Of a stretch of 64,000 nt of DNA, positions 1-14,500 are shown piece by piece. The notes under the pieces were generated by a model. That model saw nothing but the letters and a program-made list of their open reading frames with translations. It was not told the origin of the DNA and made no database searches. This stretch comes from Salvelinus alpinus. Its lineage: Eukaryota; Chordata; Actinopteri; Salmoniformes; Salmonidae. The first letter of the stretch is position 1, and every line of letters begins with the position of its first letter. Location of the stretch: the NCBI RefSeq assembly GCF_045679555.1, contig NC_092110.1, positions 3,487,390 through 3,551,389 on the forward strand, written 5' to 3'. A program made the position numbers and the translations under genes.

Positions 1-2165
<2,165 letters not shown>

Positions 2166-2429
2166 ATTACTAAAAATGCACTTTAGCAAGTCTTCATTCA
2201 TATTGACAATTAGATTGGTATAGTCCACATGGAGAATTCAATCAAAGGGCACTTCATTTCATATAAAAGTATTTTAAAATTCAAAATTTGTAAAAATGTC
2301 TACTTAACATATCAAAGGGCACTCATTTTGTGGAACGACCCAGTTCTGGCCGTTGGAATGCTCTCGTCAAGATTGTTTGTTTATTTGTCATATGCACATG
2401 AAAGACATGTAGTCACTACATGACAAATA

Positions 2430-2841
2430 CAGTGCATTTGGAAAGCTTTCAGACCCCTTGACTTTTCCATATTTGGTTACGTTACAGCCATATTCTAAAA
2501 TGGATTAACATGTTTTTCCCCCCTCTTCAATCTAGACACAATACCCCATAATGACAAAGCAAAAACAGGTTTAGACATTTTTGCAAATGTCTAAAAAAAT
2601 ATATTAAAAAAACGTAAATATCACGTTTACATAAGTATTAAGACACTTTACTCAGTACTTAGTTGAAGCACCTTTGACAGCGATTACAGCCTCTAGTCTT
2701 CTTGGGTATGACGCTACAATATTGGCACACCGGTATTTGGGGAGTTACTCCCATTCTTCTCTGCAGATCCTCTCAAGCTCTGTCAGGTTGGATGGGTAGC
2801 ATTGCTGAACAGCTATTTTCAGGTCTCTCCAGAGATGTTCA
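2430..2841 (-). mobile_element. Tc1-like transposon, terminal part (first piece)
   Basis: This begins directly after a TA at 2428-2429 with a Tc1 inverted-repeat start (CAGTGCATTTGGAAAGC). It continues into sequence antisense to the C-terminal end of a Tc1 transposase and stops at 2841-2845, where a LINE is inserted. The same element resumes at 6440 without loss of its internal order, so both pieces are one insertion. Confidence 0.75.
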
Positions 2842-5800
2842 ATCAAATCAAACTATTATTTGTCAGATGCGCCGAATACAACAAGTGTAGACTTTACCGT
2901 GAAATGCTTACTTACAAGCCCTTAACCAACAGTGCAGTTCAAGAAGAGTTAAGAAAATATTTACCAAGTAGACTAAAATAAAAAGTAATAATAAAAAGTA
3001 ACACAATAAGAATAACAATAACGAGGCTATATAGAAGGGGCACTGGTACCGAGTCAGTGTGCGGGGGTACAGGTTAGTTGAGGTAATTTGTACATGTAGG
3101 TGAGGGTGAAGTGACTATGCATAGATAATAAACAGCGAGTAGCAGCAGTGTACAAAAAGTTCAGCAGTCTTATGGCTTGGGGGTAGAAGCTGTTGAGGAG
3201 CCTTTTGGTCCTAGACTTGGCGCACCGGTACCACTTGCCGTGCGGTAGCAGAGAAAACAGTCTGTAACTTGGGTGACTGGAGTCTCTGACAATTTTATGA
3301 GCTTTCCTCTGACACCGCCTATTATATATGTCCTGGATGGCAGGAAGCTTGGCAGTACTGGGCCGTTCGCACTACTGGGCCGTTCGCCGTTCGCACTAGC
3401 GCCTTACGGTCAGATGCCGAGCAGTTGCCATACCAGGTGGTGATGCAACCGGTCAGGATACTCTCGATGATGCAGCTGTAGAACCTTTTGAGGTTCTGGG
3501 GACCCATGCCAAATCTTTTCAGTCTCCTGAGGGGTAAAAGGTTTTGTCGTGCCCTCTTCACAACTGTCTTGGTATGTGTGGACCATGATAGTTCGTTGGT
3601 GATGTGGACACCAAGGAACTTGAAACTCTCGACCTGCTCCACTACAGCCCCGTCGATGTTAATGGGGGCCTGTTCGGCCCGCCTTTTCCTGTAGTCCACG
3701 ATCAGCTGCTTTGTCTTGCTCACATTGAGGGAGAGGTTGTTGTCCTGGCACCACACTGCCAGTTCTCTGACCTCCTCCCTATAGGCCGTCTCATCGTTGT
3801 TGGTGATCAGGCCTACCACTGTTGTGTCGTCAGCAAACTTAATGATGGTGTTGGAGTCGTGTTTGGCCACGCAGTCATGGGTCAATAGGGAATACAGGAG
3901 GAGACTAAGTACACACTCCTGAGGGGCCCCCGTGTTAAGGATCAGCGTGGCAGACGTGTTGTTGCCTACTCTTACCACCTGGGTGCGGCCTGTCAGGAAG
4001 TCCAGGATCCAGTTGCAGAGGGAGGTGTTTAGTCCCAGAGTCATCAGCTTAGTGATGAGCTTCGAGGGCACTATGGTGTTGAACGATGAGCTGTAGTCAA
4101 TGAACAGCATTCTCACATAGGTGTTCCTTTTGTCCAGGTGAGAAAGAGCAGTGTGGAGTGCAATTGAGATTGCATAATCTGTGGATCTGTTGGGGGGGTA
4201 TGCGAATTGGAGTGGGTCTAGGGTGTCCGGGAGGATGCTGTTGATGTGAGCCATGACCAGCCTTTCAAAGCACTTCATGGCTACCGACGGGAGTGCCACG
4301 GGGCGGTAATCATTTAGGCAGGTTACCTTCGCTTCTTGGGCACAGGGACTATGATGGTCTGCTTGAAACATGTAGGTATTACAGACTCAGTCAGGGAGAG
4401 GTTGAAAATGTCAGTGAAGACACTTGACAGTTGGTCCGCGCATGCTTTGAGTACACGTCCTGGTAATCCGTCCGGCCCAGCGGCTTTGTGAATGTTGACC
4501 TGTTTAAAGGTTTTGTTCACATCGGCAGTCATCCAGAACAGCTGGTCCTCTCGTGCATGCTTCAGTGTTGCTTGCCTCGAAGCGAGCATAAAAGGCATTT
4601 AGCTCGTCTGGTAGGCTCGCGTCACTGGGCAGCTCGCGTCTGGGTTTCCCTTTGTAATTCGTAAGAGTTTTCAGGCCCTGCCACATCCGACGAACGTCGT
4701 AGGATTCAATCTTAATCCTGTATTGACGCTTTGCTTGTTTGATGGTTCGTCTGAGGGCATAGCGGGATTTCTTATAAGCGTCCGGATTTGTCTCCCGCTC
4801 CTTGAAAGCGGCAGCTCTAGCCTTTAGCTCGATGCGGATGTTGCCTGTAATTAGAGGTCGACCGATTATGATTTTTCAACACCGATACCAATACCGATTA
4901 TTGGGGGACCAAAAAAAGCCGATACCGATTTATCAGACGATTTTTATATATTTGTAATAATGACAATTACAACAATACTGAATGAACACTTTTATTTTAA
5001 CTTAATATAACACATAAATAAAATCATTTTAGTCTCAAATAAATAATGAAACATGTTCAATTTGGTTTAAATAATGGTTAAACAGTGTTGGAGAAGAAAG
5101 TACAAGTGCAATATGTGCCATGTAAAAAAGCTGGTCAAATCCGGAAACTATCATTTCGAAAACAAAACGTTTATTCTTTCAGTGAAATACGGAACCGTTC
5201 CGTATTTTATTGAACGGGTGGCAACCCTAAGTCTAAATATTGCTGTTACGTTGCACAACCTTCAATGTTATGTCATAATTATGTAAAATTGTGGTGGTGT
5301 ACTCCTCAATACCATTGGATGAATCCAGGAACATATTCCAGTCTGTGCTAGCAAAACAATCCTGTAGTGTAGCATCCGCGTCATCTGACCACTTCCGTAT
5401 TGAGCGAGTCACTGGTACTTCCTGCTTTAGTTTTTGCTTGTAAGCAGGAATCAGGAGGATAGAATTATAGTCAGATTTGCCAAATGGAGGTTGGGGGAGA
5501 GCTTTGTATGCATCTCTGTGTGTGGAGTGAAGGTGGTTGAGGATTTTTTTCCCCCTCTGGTTGCACATGTGACATATGCTGGTAAAAATTTGGTAAAACT
5601 GATTTAAGTTTGCCTGCATTTAAAGTCCCCGGCCACTAGGAGCGCCGCTTCTGGGTGAGCATTTTCTTCTTTGCTTATGGCCTTATAGAGTTGGTTGAGA
5701 GCGGTCTTAGTTCCAGCTTCATTCTGTGGTGGTAAAAAGATGGCTACGAATAATATAGATGAGAACTCTCTTGGTAGATAGTGTGGTCTACAGCTTATCA

Positions 5801-6438
5801 AAAGGTACTCTACCTCAGGCGAGCAATACCTCGAGACTTCTTTAATATTAGACATCGCGCACCAGCTGTTATTGACAAATAGACACACACCCCCACCCTT
5901 CGTCTTACCAGAGGTAGCGTCTCTGTTCTGCCGGTGCATGGAAAATCCCGCTAGCTCTATATTATCCGTATCGTCGTTCAGCCACGTCTCGGTGAAACAT
6001 AAGATGTTAGAGTTTTTGATGTCCCGTTGGTAGGATAATCTTAAAACGTAGGTCATCAATTTTATTTTCCAATGATTGCACGTTAGCAAGAAGAACGGAT
6101 GGCAATGGGAGTTTACTCGCTCGCCTACGGATTCTCAAGGCTGCCCTCTCTGTGGCCCCTTTTCCTGCGTCTTTTCTTCACGCAAAAGGCGTGGATCTGG
6201 GCCTGTTCCAGTGAAAGCAGGATATCCTTCTCATCGGACTCGTTAAAGGAAAAAGTTTCTTCCAGTCCGCAGTGAGTAATCGCTGTTCTCATGTCCAGAA
6301 GTTATTTTCGGTCATAAGAGACGGTAACATTATGTACACAATAAGTTTTAAAAAACAAGTTAAACAAAACGCAAAAAAACTAACAAAATAGCACAATTGT
6401 TTGGGAGAATGTTAAACGTCAGCCATGTTCTTTGGAGC
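2842..6438 (-). mobile_element. LINE of the CR1/Rex1-like group, both ends present, inserted in a Tc1 copy
   Basis: Read on the minus strand. The 5' end is near 6438. An apurinic-type endonuclease region lies at 5604-6089 (words CFTETWLN, GGGVCLFVNNSW, LLVAGDF). Reverse transcriptase lies at 3322-4598, with [18 protein letters not shown], the polymerase box FADDTTVVG, and a C-terminal FLGVHIT segment. The 3' tail at 2842-2855 is the reverse complement of TTTGATTTGATT. Frames are broken in several places, so it is not autonomous. A second element interrupts it at about 4851-5289. The insertion point in the Tc1 copy is flanked by a short ATCA repeat. Retaining the 5' end is less usual than 5' truncation. 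Confidence 0.8.
4851..5289. mobile_element. Unclassified salmonid repeat nested in the LINE
   Basis: The LINE reading stops at about 4850 and resumes at about 5290 (VYSSIPLDESRN-type sequence on the minus strand). Between them lies a dispersed salmonid repeat that begins TTAGAGGTCGACCGATTATG. It is rich in the word CCGATACCGAT and contains the segment around ACGGAACCGTTCCGTATTTT (5191-5210). I cannot assign a superfamily. The short open frames inside have no recognisable product. Confidence 0.55.
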
Positions 6439-6439
6439 C

Positions 6440-7117
6440 ATCAGGTTCAAGTCTGGTCTCTGACTGGGTCACTCGAGGACATTCAAAGACTTATCCCGAA
6501 GCCACTTCTGCGTTGTCTTGGCTGTGTGCTTAGGGTCATTGTCCTGTTGGAAGTTGAAACTTGGCCCCAGTCTGAGGTCCTGAGCACTCTTGAGCAGTTT
6601 TTCATCAAGGATCTCTCTGTACGTTGCTCCGTTCACTTTTCCCTCGATCCTGACTAGTCTACCAGTCCCTACCGCTGAAAAACATCCCCACAGCATGATG
6701 CTGCCACCACCATGCTTCACCGTAGGGATGGTACCAGGTTTCCTCCAGACGTGACGCTTGGCATTCAGGCCAAAGAGTTCAGTCTTGGTTTCATCAGACC
6801 AGAGTATCCTGTTTATCATGGTCTGAGAGTCCTTAGGTGCCTTTTGGCAAACTCCAAGCGGGCTGTCATGTGCCTTTTACTGAGGAGTGGCTTCCGTCTG
6901 GCCACTCTACCATAAAGGCCTGATTGGTGGAGTGCTGCAGAGATGGTTGTCCTTCTGGAAGGTTCTCCCATCTCCACAGAGGAACTCTGGAGCTCTGTCA
7001 GAGTGACCATCGGGTTCTTGGTCACCTCCCTGACCAAGGCCCTTCTCCCACGATTGCTCAGTTTGGCCGAGCGGACAGCTCTAGGAAGAGGCTTGGTGGT
7101 TCCAAACTTCTTCCATT
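6440..7117 (-). mobile_element. Tc1-like transposon, transposase part (second piece)
   Basis: This continues the Tc1 copy that starts at 2430. Minus-strand frames at 6469-6819 and 6816-7037 carry a Tc1/mariner transposase. The second frame holds the N-terminal DNA-binding part (SGLYGRVARRKPLL). The first holds catalytic DDE words, LWSDETKTELFG (first Asp) and QQDNDPKHTAK (second Asp). A frameshift separates them. The outer end is missing, because at about 7118 the sequence switches to another repeat. Confidence 0.8.
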
Positions 7118-7600
7118 TAACCTCTACGGGATGGGTGTCCCTAAACCTGGACGGTTGTTGCTAACGTCCGCTAATGTGACTAGAATGACTTTGTATACAA
7201 CAGCCATCTTTCCGGGACATAGACATGTGTAATATGGTCAATCAACAGTAGCTATTACAGTGAAAAAATACCATGCTATTGTTTGAGGAGAGTGCATAAG
7301 AACATAAAAATGATCACAGCAACTGGTTTAATACATTCACCTCTGAAGGTAAATAATGTACTTACATTCAGTAATCTTGCTTTGATTTGTCATCCTAAGG
7401 GTCCCAGAGATAAAAATGTAGCATAGTTTTGTTTGATAAAATCCATTTTGATGTTCAAATGTAGGAACTGGGGTCTACAGTTTAACCCCAAATAGTTTCA
7501 AATAGCATCAATAATTTGATATCTTTGCTTCAGGTCCTGAGCTACAGGCAGTTATATTTGGGTATGTCATTTTTGGTGGAAATTGAAAAATGTTGTTAGC
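7118..7600. repeat. Common dispersed salmonid repeat, family unassigned
   Basis: This starts with CCTCTACGGGATGGGTGTCC, carries the word GTAGCTATTACAGTGAAAAA near 7247, and ends near GAGCTACAGGCAGTTATATT (7540-7559). I recognise these words from many salmonid loci, but cannot give a superfamily or see terminal repeats here. No coding content. Confidence 0.5.
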
Positions 7601-8544
7601 GAATGTCATTCTAAAACAAGCTCGAGACTTTTATTTTGGCTGCTGCTTTTGGAAGCTGCAAAGCAACTAAAGTCTGGGCTACAGTTGCTTGATTGACTAG
7701 CTAACCTAGACTAGCTACGTTCAGCTCATGTCCTTTGCAGATGTCACATTCCTGACAAAAGTTTGTAAGTATAAAAAAGATTTATAACCGAGTAAAGGGA
7801 GACGTAAAGTAAGAATTGAATGTGTAAATGTTAATTCATAGTCGTAACATAGCATCGTACATTTACAGATCTAATTTAATGGTTACGTTTCATGTTTCAC
7901 ACATTGCTTTTCTTACGATCTTAACAATTTAGGTATGGATTTTCTTACGATCCTAACAATACATACATTCAACCTTTTGGCAGCTATCTGGCTCCAAATA
8001 CATTCAGCCTCTTGCAAATTGAAGGGAAATTATGAAACATTGAGAGACTAAAGATAAATTGTAAAACAATTAAATTAATTGGTAACATTTTTGGGGAAGC
8101 CTTGCTTACCTTGGCAACCGTGAATACACATCACTGGATGCTATGCTACTGGCCTCATACCATGAATATGCATGAATATCCATCTGGAGATATCTCAAAG
8201 TTAGTGTTTTTTCTCAAAGTTGCCGTGATATCACGAGTCCTACTTATCAGTACACTCGTAACAACTTAAGCATTACAAAAAATATATTCTATCAAATAAA
8301 CCTCATGTGATAAAAATAAGCCATTCATTTTTGTTGTTGACCAAATTCGACACTCATTGATTTCTCTCTCAAACTCTTTGCTTGGTGGACGAAACAACGA
8401 AATAAATGCACCTGCTGGAGGGACACATATTTTCCGCCGAGTTGGGCCTCTCTCTTTCTCTTCTACTACTGCCCTCTCCTGACGCATTTCAGAATCGTTT
8501 TGTGCATTTCCGCCTTGTTCAATAAAGTTGGAATTGAAGCCAAA
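7601..8544. other. Intergenic region and probable afg1l promoter
   Basis: AT-rich sequence without a recognisable gene. The last 100 bases before the afg1l start codon should hold its promoter and 5' UTR, but I see no convincing TATA box. A 73-codon minus-strand frame at 8266-8487 has no recognisable features. Confidence 0.4.
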
Positions 8545-11500
8545 ATGGCGACGTGCATGTTGTCGTCAAAGATGTCGCCCTTGGTGTCACCCATCATTAG
8601 ATTTCTACTGAAAGATCAGTACTATTCCTCGAAAACGATATGTAACGGTGTGACTAACATTTCCAGACGAGGTGAGAATATTATTTTGGTGAGGCAAGAG
8701 CTACATTGACTGCTGTGTGTTGTTCAAAATGAGTACTGACAGTTAGTTAGCATAGCTAGCTTCTCTAAACCCCTAGTGCCAGCTGTCAAACTTAATTCCA
8801 TTCCTGACCTGTCTAGTTAGACTAGATAGCTAATTAACTAGCAACCTATGCGTCAATCAGCCATTATTATAATGACATTTTTAGATAGCTACTTACATTG
8901 TTACGGTGCTTACACAACTTACCTTTAGAGACGAGGGAATATCGAATCGCTGACGGAACCTTTTGGCTTTGGACAGTTTGCTCGCTAACGTTAAATGAAT
9001 AACGTTACGTTTCTGCTCTTAGCACGTTAACCAATAACCGCCACAAGGGGGGTCTAGCTAACTATGTTACTAGTTACCACAGCTTCAGGATGTAACGATA
9101 ATTCCGATTCCGTGATCTTTTCTACTGCTCAGGCTACTCGACGGATGCTCTCCCCCAGCCGGCTGCAGAAGACAGCAATGCTGCCGCAGCGTACAGCGGA
9201 CCAATGGAGCACTACAACAGTCTGGTCAGGGATGAGTCGCTGCAAGAGGACCCGCATCAAAAAGCCGTGGTTCAGACCTTGGATAAAATGCACAAAACCC
9301 TAAGAGGTTACAACAACCAGCCTACGTCCCTCTTCTCGAAGGTAATCCGATTTCTATGCATGTTCTTACTGATGTCAATAATACATTATTTGATTTTTAA
9401 CACTGTCAAAACACATTAAATAATGTATAGACTATAATCTATAGTTAACCCTATATTCACACACTCACAATACATTGAACAATACATTGAACACTGTCTA
9501 TTTTATTTGACAGTTTTTCTCTAAACCAAAGCCCCCAAAAGGGTACTACATCTATGGAGATGTTGGTAAGTAGTAGCTGTATAATATCCATCTTGGTACT
9601 ACCACTTTAGCATTACATTTATGATATTTCCCTTTTTGACTACATTGCACATTTGAAACAATTAATTATCATTCAGTTTTTCTCTGTTTTATAGGCACAG
9701 GGAAAACGATGGTTATGGACATGTTCTACTCATACGTGGAGACAGAGAAGAAAAAGAGGGTCCATTTCCACGGCTTCATGTTAGATGTACATAATAGTAG
9801 GTTAAGTTGTGTCGCTAAATGACGATTGACATGACTTGTTGATCATACTTAATGTCAATAATGAGTTGAGCAATAGATTCAGATTGATTGATTGAACTGA
9901 GATCTATGAGCAGGTCCAGAGTCAACTCAATCTTTGTTCTTTTACTTATTGTATTTAGGGATACATCGCCTTAAAAAGAGCCTGCCAAAAAGGAAAGCTG
10001 GGAGGATGGCTAAAGTCTATGACCCGATTGCGCCAATAGCAGAGGAGATCAGTGAAGAGGCCTGTCTGTTGTGCTTTGATGAGTTTCAGGTGAGGTCCGG
10101 GGGATATTCCTTTTACTGATCACTTGTAACTACTGTTATACCTTCATCTTATAATTGTACAAAATCATCTGAATAGCGTTAGCTAATGTATGGATGTGAT
10201 AATGAGGAATCCTGTTTTAGCCCAAACCTGTTTTAGAGTTGGACTAATAAAGTTATATTCTATTCTATGCATGGTTCCCAGTATTGGAAGCATGAAAATA
10301 TAACTATATGAGTGAATTGGTTGTAAATTCATTCCACAGGTGACAGACATTGCAGATGCCATGATTCTGAAACAGCTCTTTGAAAACCTCTTTAAGAATG
10401 GGGTTGTTGTAGTGGCCACGTCCAACCGGCCCCCAGAGGGCAAGTAGAATATTACATCACAAAACAAATACCTTGTTGAGCTGCGTTCAGCACAATCCAT
10501 AGAGGACAATCTATACTGATCTAACCAGACCTATTCCTCTCTTCTAGATTTGTACAAGAACGGACTACAGAGGGTCAACTTTGTGCCATTTATTGCTGTG
10601 TTGAAGGTAAATAAATACATTTCTGATTTCTTTTGTATATAAGACAAATGTATTCTACTGTATTTTAGTCAATGCCACTCCAACATTGCTCATCCTAATA
10701 TTTATATATTCCTTAATTCCATTCTTTTACTTTTAGATTTGTGTGTATTGTTGTGAATTGTTAGATACTAGTGCACTGTTGGCGCTAGAAACACAAGCAT
10801 TTCGCTACACCCGCAATAACATCTCCTAAATATGTTTATGTGACCAATAAAATGTGATTTGATTTGAAAACGTACAGGCAAGGTTTGTCTTACAGTAGTC
10901 TGCCTCTTACATGCAGAACTATTGCCAAGAGCTTCGTCTGGACTCTGGGATAGACTACCGCAGAAGAAACAGACCCTCAGCTGGGAAACTGTACTTCCTG
11001 TAAGAACTGCATGGTGCAAACCATGGATACAGCCATGAGGCATTTCAATACTCAAATTACTAGGTTATATTTGGTAGTATTTATTTTAGTATGGAACTCT
11101 TTCTTTCAAGCCAATTTGTGTTTGATCAGTATAGTTTCATGTTTTAAATAATGTGGTTCATCATATTTTGCTATGTTACCCTTTTTCGACACAGCTCAAG
11201 TGAACCTTGTGTTGAGGCAATACTGGACAAGATGTTTGACGAGCTGGCCTTCAAACAGAACGACAGTAAGATGCTCATGTTGTCATTGAGTGTAGATAAA
11301 GAGGGATCGATGGAGCGATCTGTAATTATAGGTGCAAGATATGAACATAACATTCTGTATTAATGGTATACTTAATAATATATTGAGCTTCATTGTGTTC
11401 ATCATGTTGAGTTTATTACTTGTAATTTAGCTAAACCAGATTTTCTTTCTCTAGTAACACGGCCAAGGACTCTGAAACTGCTAGCCAGGGAGGTCAGTCT

Positions 11501-14500
11501 TATGAAAACCTGTGGGACCATAGCAGACTGTACCTTCGAGGAGCTGTGTGATAGAGTAAGTGACCACACCAGACTGTACGTTTAACTGTACGTCCTGTGT
11601 TACTTAGTTGGAAAGAGAGTTGTGGGTTCAATTCCCACAGGGAATTGACATACTAAATACAGTGAGCTCCAACAGTATTGGGACAGTGACACATTTGTTG
11701 TTTTTGGCTCTGACCTACTATGAGGTTAAAGTGCAGAATGTCAGCTTTAATTTGAGGGTATTTTTTAAAATACATATCAGGTCAACCGTTTAGAAATTAC
11801 AGCACTTTTTTTTCTCAAGATTATTTTGTGTCCAATAGAAATTAATGGTAAATTATGTATTGTCATTTTGGAGACACTTTTATTGTTAATAAGAATATAA
11901 TGTTTCTAAACACTTCTACATTAATGTGGATGCTACCATGATTACAGATAGTCCTGAATTAATTGTGAATAATGAGTGAGAAAGTTACAGATGCACAAAT
12001 ATCATACCCCCAAGACATGCTACCCTCTCACCATTACAATAACAGGGGAGATTGTCTTGGGGGTATGATATTTGTGCATCTGTAACTTTCTCACTCATTA
12101 TTCACAATTAATTCAGGACTATCTGTAATCATGGTAGCATCCACATTCACGTAGAAGTGTTTAGAAACATATTATATTCTTATTTACAATAAAAGTGACT
12201 CAAATGACACACTACATTATTTACCATTCATTTCTATTGAGCACAAAATAGTCTGAAACAACTCAAACAAACAGCAAACACATCCAACAAATTTGTAGAG
12301 TCACAAGCTTGATGTAATCATTGTGTGCTGAGAAAATTGGACCAATTATTACACTTTTGACTACTTTAATACATGTAAGTGAATTTGTCCCAATACTTTT
12401 CGTTCCATTGAATGGGGAGAGTAAATTAAGTGCTGCAGCCTCTAAACGGGTCACCCGATAGGGATGAAAATACCCTCAAATTAAAGCTGACGGTCTGCAC
12501 TTTATCCTCATAGTCATTGTATCGTTTCAAGTCCAAAGTGCTGAGTACAGAGCCAAAACAACAAAACATATCACTGTCCCAATACCTTCGGGAACTCACT
12601 GTATATATGCACTCCCTGTACTGTAAGGGTCATACTTATACATGATGTGTTTTGTGTTCTAGCCATTGGGTGCCAGTGACTACTTGGAGATCTCCAGGCA
12701 GTTTGATACTGTATTCATCAGGAACATTCCCCTGCTCACTATGAACAAGAAGACTCAAGCGAGACGCTTGATCACGCTTATAGATGCTTTCTATGACCAC
12801 AAGGTAACATTACAAACCACTTTAGTTTTAATTTATGTTATTTATTTGCACCTAATAAGAAACAAAATCAACAAGCATAATCGTACAGGGAGGGTGAAAA
12901 GAGGGCTTTATTTCTAAGCTTGAGGCTGGATCATTTTAATATGGTATGGTTTATAAGGAAACTTTGTCTGTGCGCCATAAATTCTTATCTCACATCTTCT
13001 ATTATTGTAACACATTGTTATTGTTTTTTGAGACTATCCTTTGATATTAGTGTGCTTTTTATATGTACCGCTGAGGTTGTTTGATTAGCATTGTTGGATG
13101 CACTTGTTTTCTTTTTTTGAGTTGCTTAAAACTAGCCTGGTCCCAGTTTTAGGACCAGGCTTGATGAGAACAACCAGTGTCAGTAAATGTCTCATCCTGG
13201 GTCCCCCAGGTACGAGTGGTGATTCTGGCCGATCACCCTCTGGATGACATCTTTGTACACGACGGAGATCACGAACACCACCATCATGAACTCATGGATG
13301 ATCTCAACCTAAAAAAGGTACGAATTGCAGCCAAATACTCCCAACTTTATATTCTTGGTCTCTAACTTAGGTAGAGAGTATATGACCTACAATATACTGA
13401 GTGTACGAAACATTAGGATATTGAGTTGCACCCCATTTTGACCTCAGAACAGCCTCAATTCGGTTGGGGCAAGGTGTTGAAAGCCTTCAACAAGGATGCT
13501 GGCCCGTGTTGACTCCAATGCTTCCCACAGTTGTCAAGTTGGCTGGAGGTCCTTTGGGTGGTGGACCATTCTTGATACACACAGGAAACTGTTGAGCGTG
13601 AAACCCCCAGCAGCGTTGTAGTTCTTGACACACACAAACTTGTGCGCCGGGCATCTACTACCATACCCCGTTCAAAGGCACTTAAATCTTTTGTCTTGCC
13701 CATTCACCCTCTACATGGCACAAATACACAATCTATGTTTCAATTGTCTCAAGGCTTAAAAATCCTTCTTTAACTTGTCTTCTCCCCTTCATCTACACCA
13801 GGGTCTCCTAACAGGTTGATCGCAGCCCACCTTTGAGTAGCTCGCTAAACAATTCTGAAAGTATATGCAATTTTCAAGTACTCCACCGTAAACTGTCATT
13901 AACAAATATAATTTGTATCTATTTGTTATTTTCAAACTTTCACATTAAATGAGCAGTAGCAATACAGAATCATCACTAGACTGGTGCCTTAGAAGGCATA
14001 TTCTTTACTCACTAGATGCGCTGAAGGGAAGGGAATTCCCTTCAGTCTTCCAGAATGAAGAAAAATGTGTCTTCTAATGTGATTTAAGCATTGACATGGA
14101 CTCAGAACATCCTATTTAGTTGTTTCTCTATGAACAATTGTAATTTTGAGAGTGAAAGACCAAAAAATCTAGAACCAGAAAAAATACAACTGAGAACATA
14201 ATTTGGGAAAATATAAAACAATTTGGGGGGGAAATCACAGATTTTATAGGTCCCCCTTAGTTGTTTATTAACCATTTATTTTACCAGGTATATTGACAGT
14301 ACATAGTGCACTACTTTCTCTGGTACACTGGTACACTAAAGACACGGGAGAAGAGAATAATGTGATTATTTGAAAGTTAGAAAAGTATCTTGTGACATGT
14401 TTTATTTTTTTAAAGTAGTTCTCATGCTAGAAATGGTTGGAGACCCCTGATCTACACTGATTGAGGTGGATTTAACAGGTGACATCAGTAAGGGATCATA

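Noticed and set aside
8266-8487. 73-codon minus-strand frame before afg1l
   Set aside because: No start context, no recognisable motif; likely chance.
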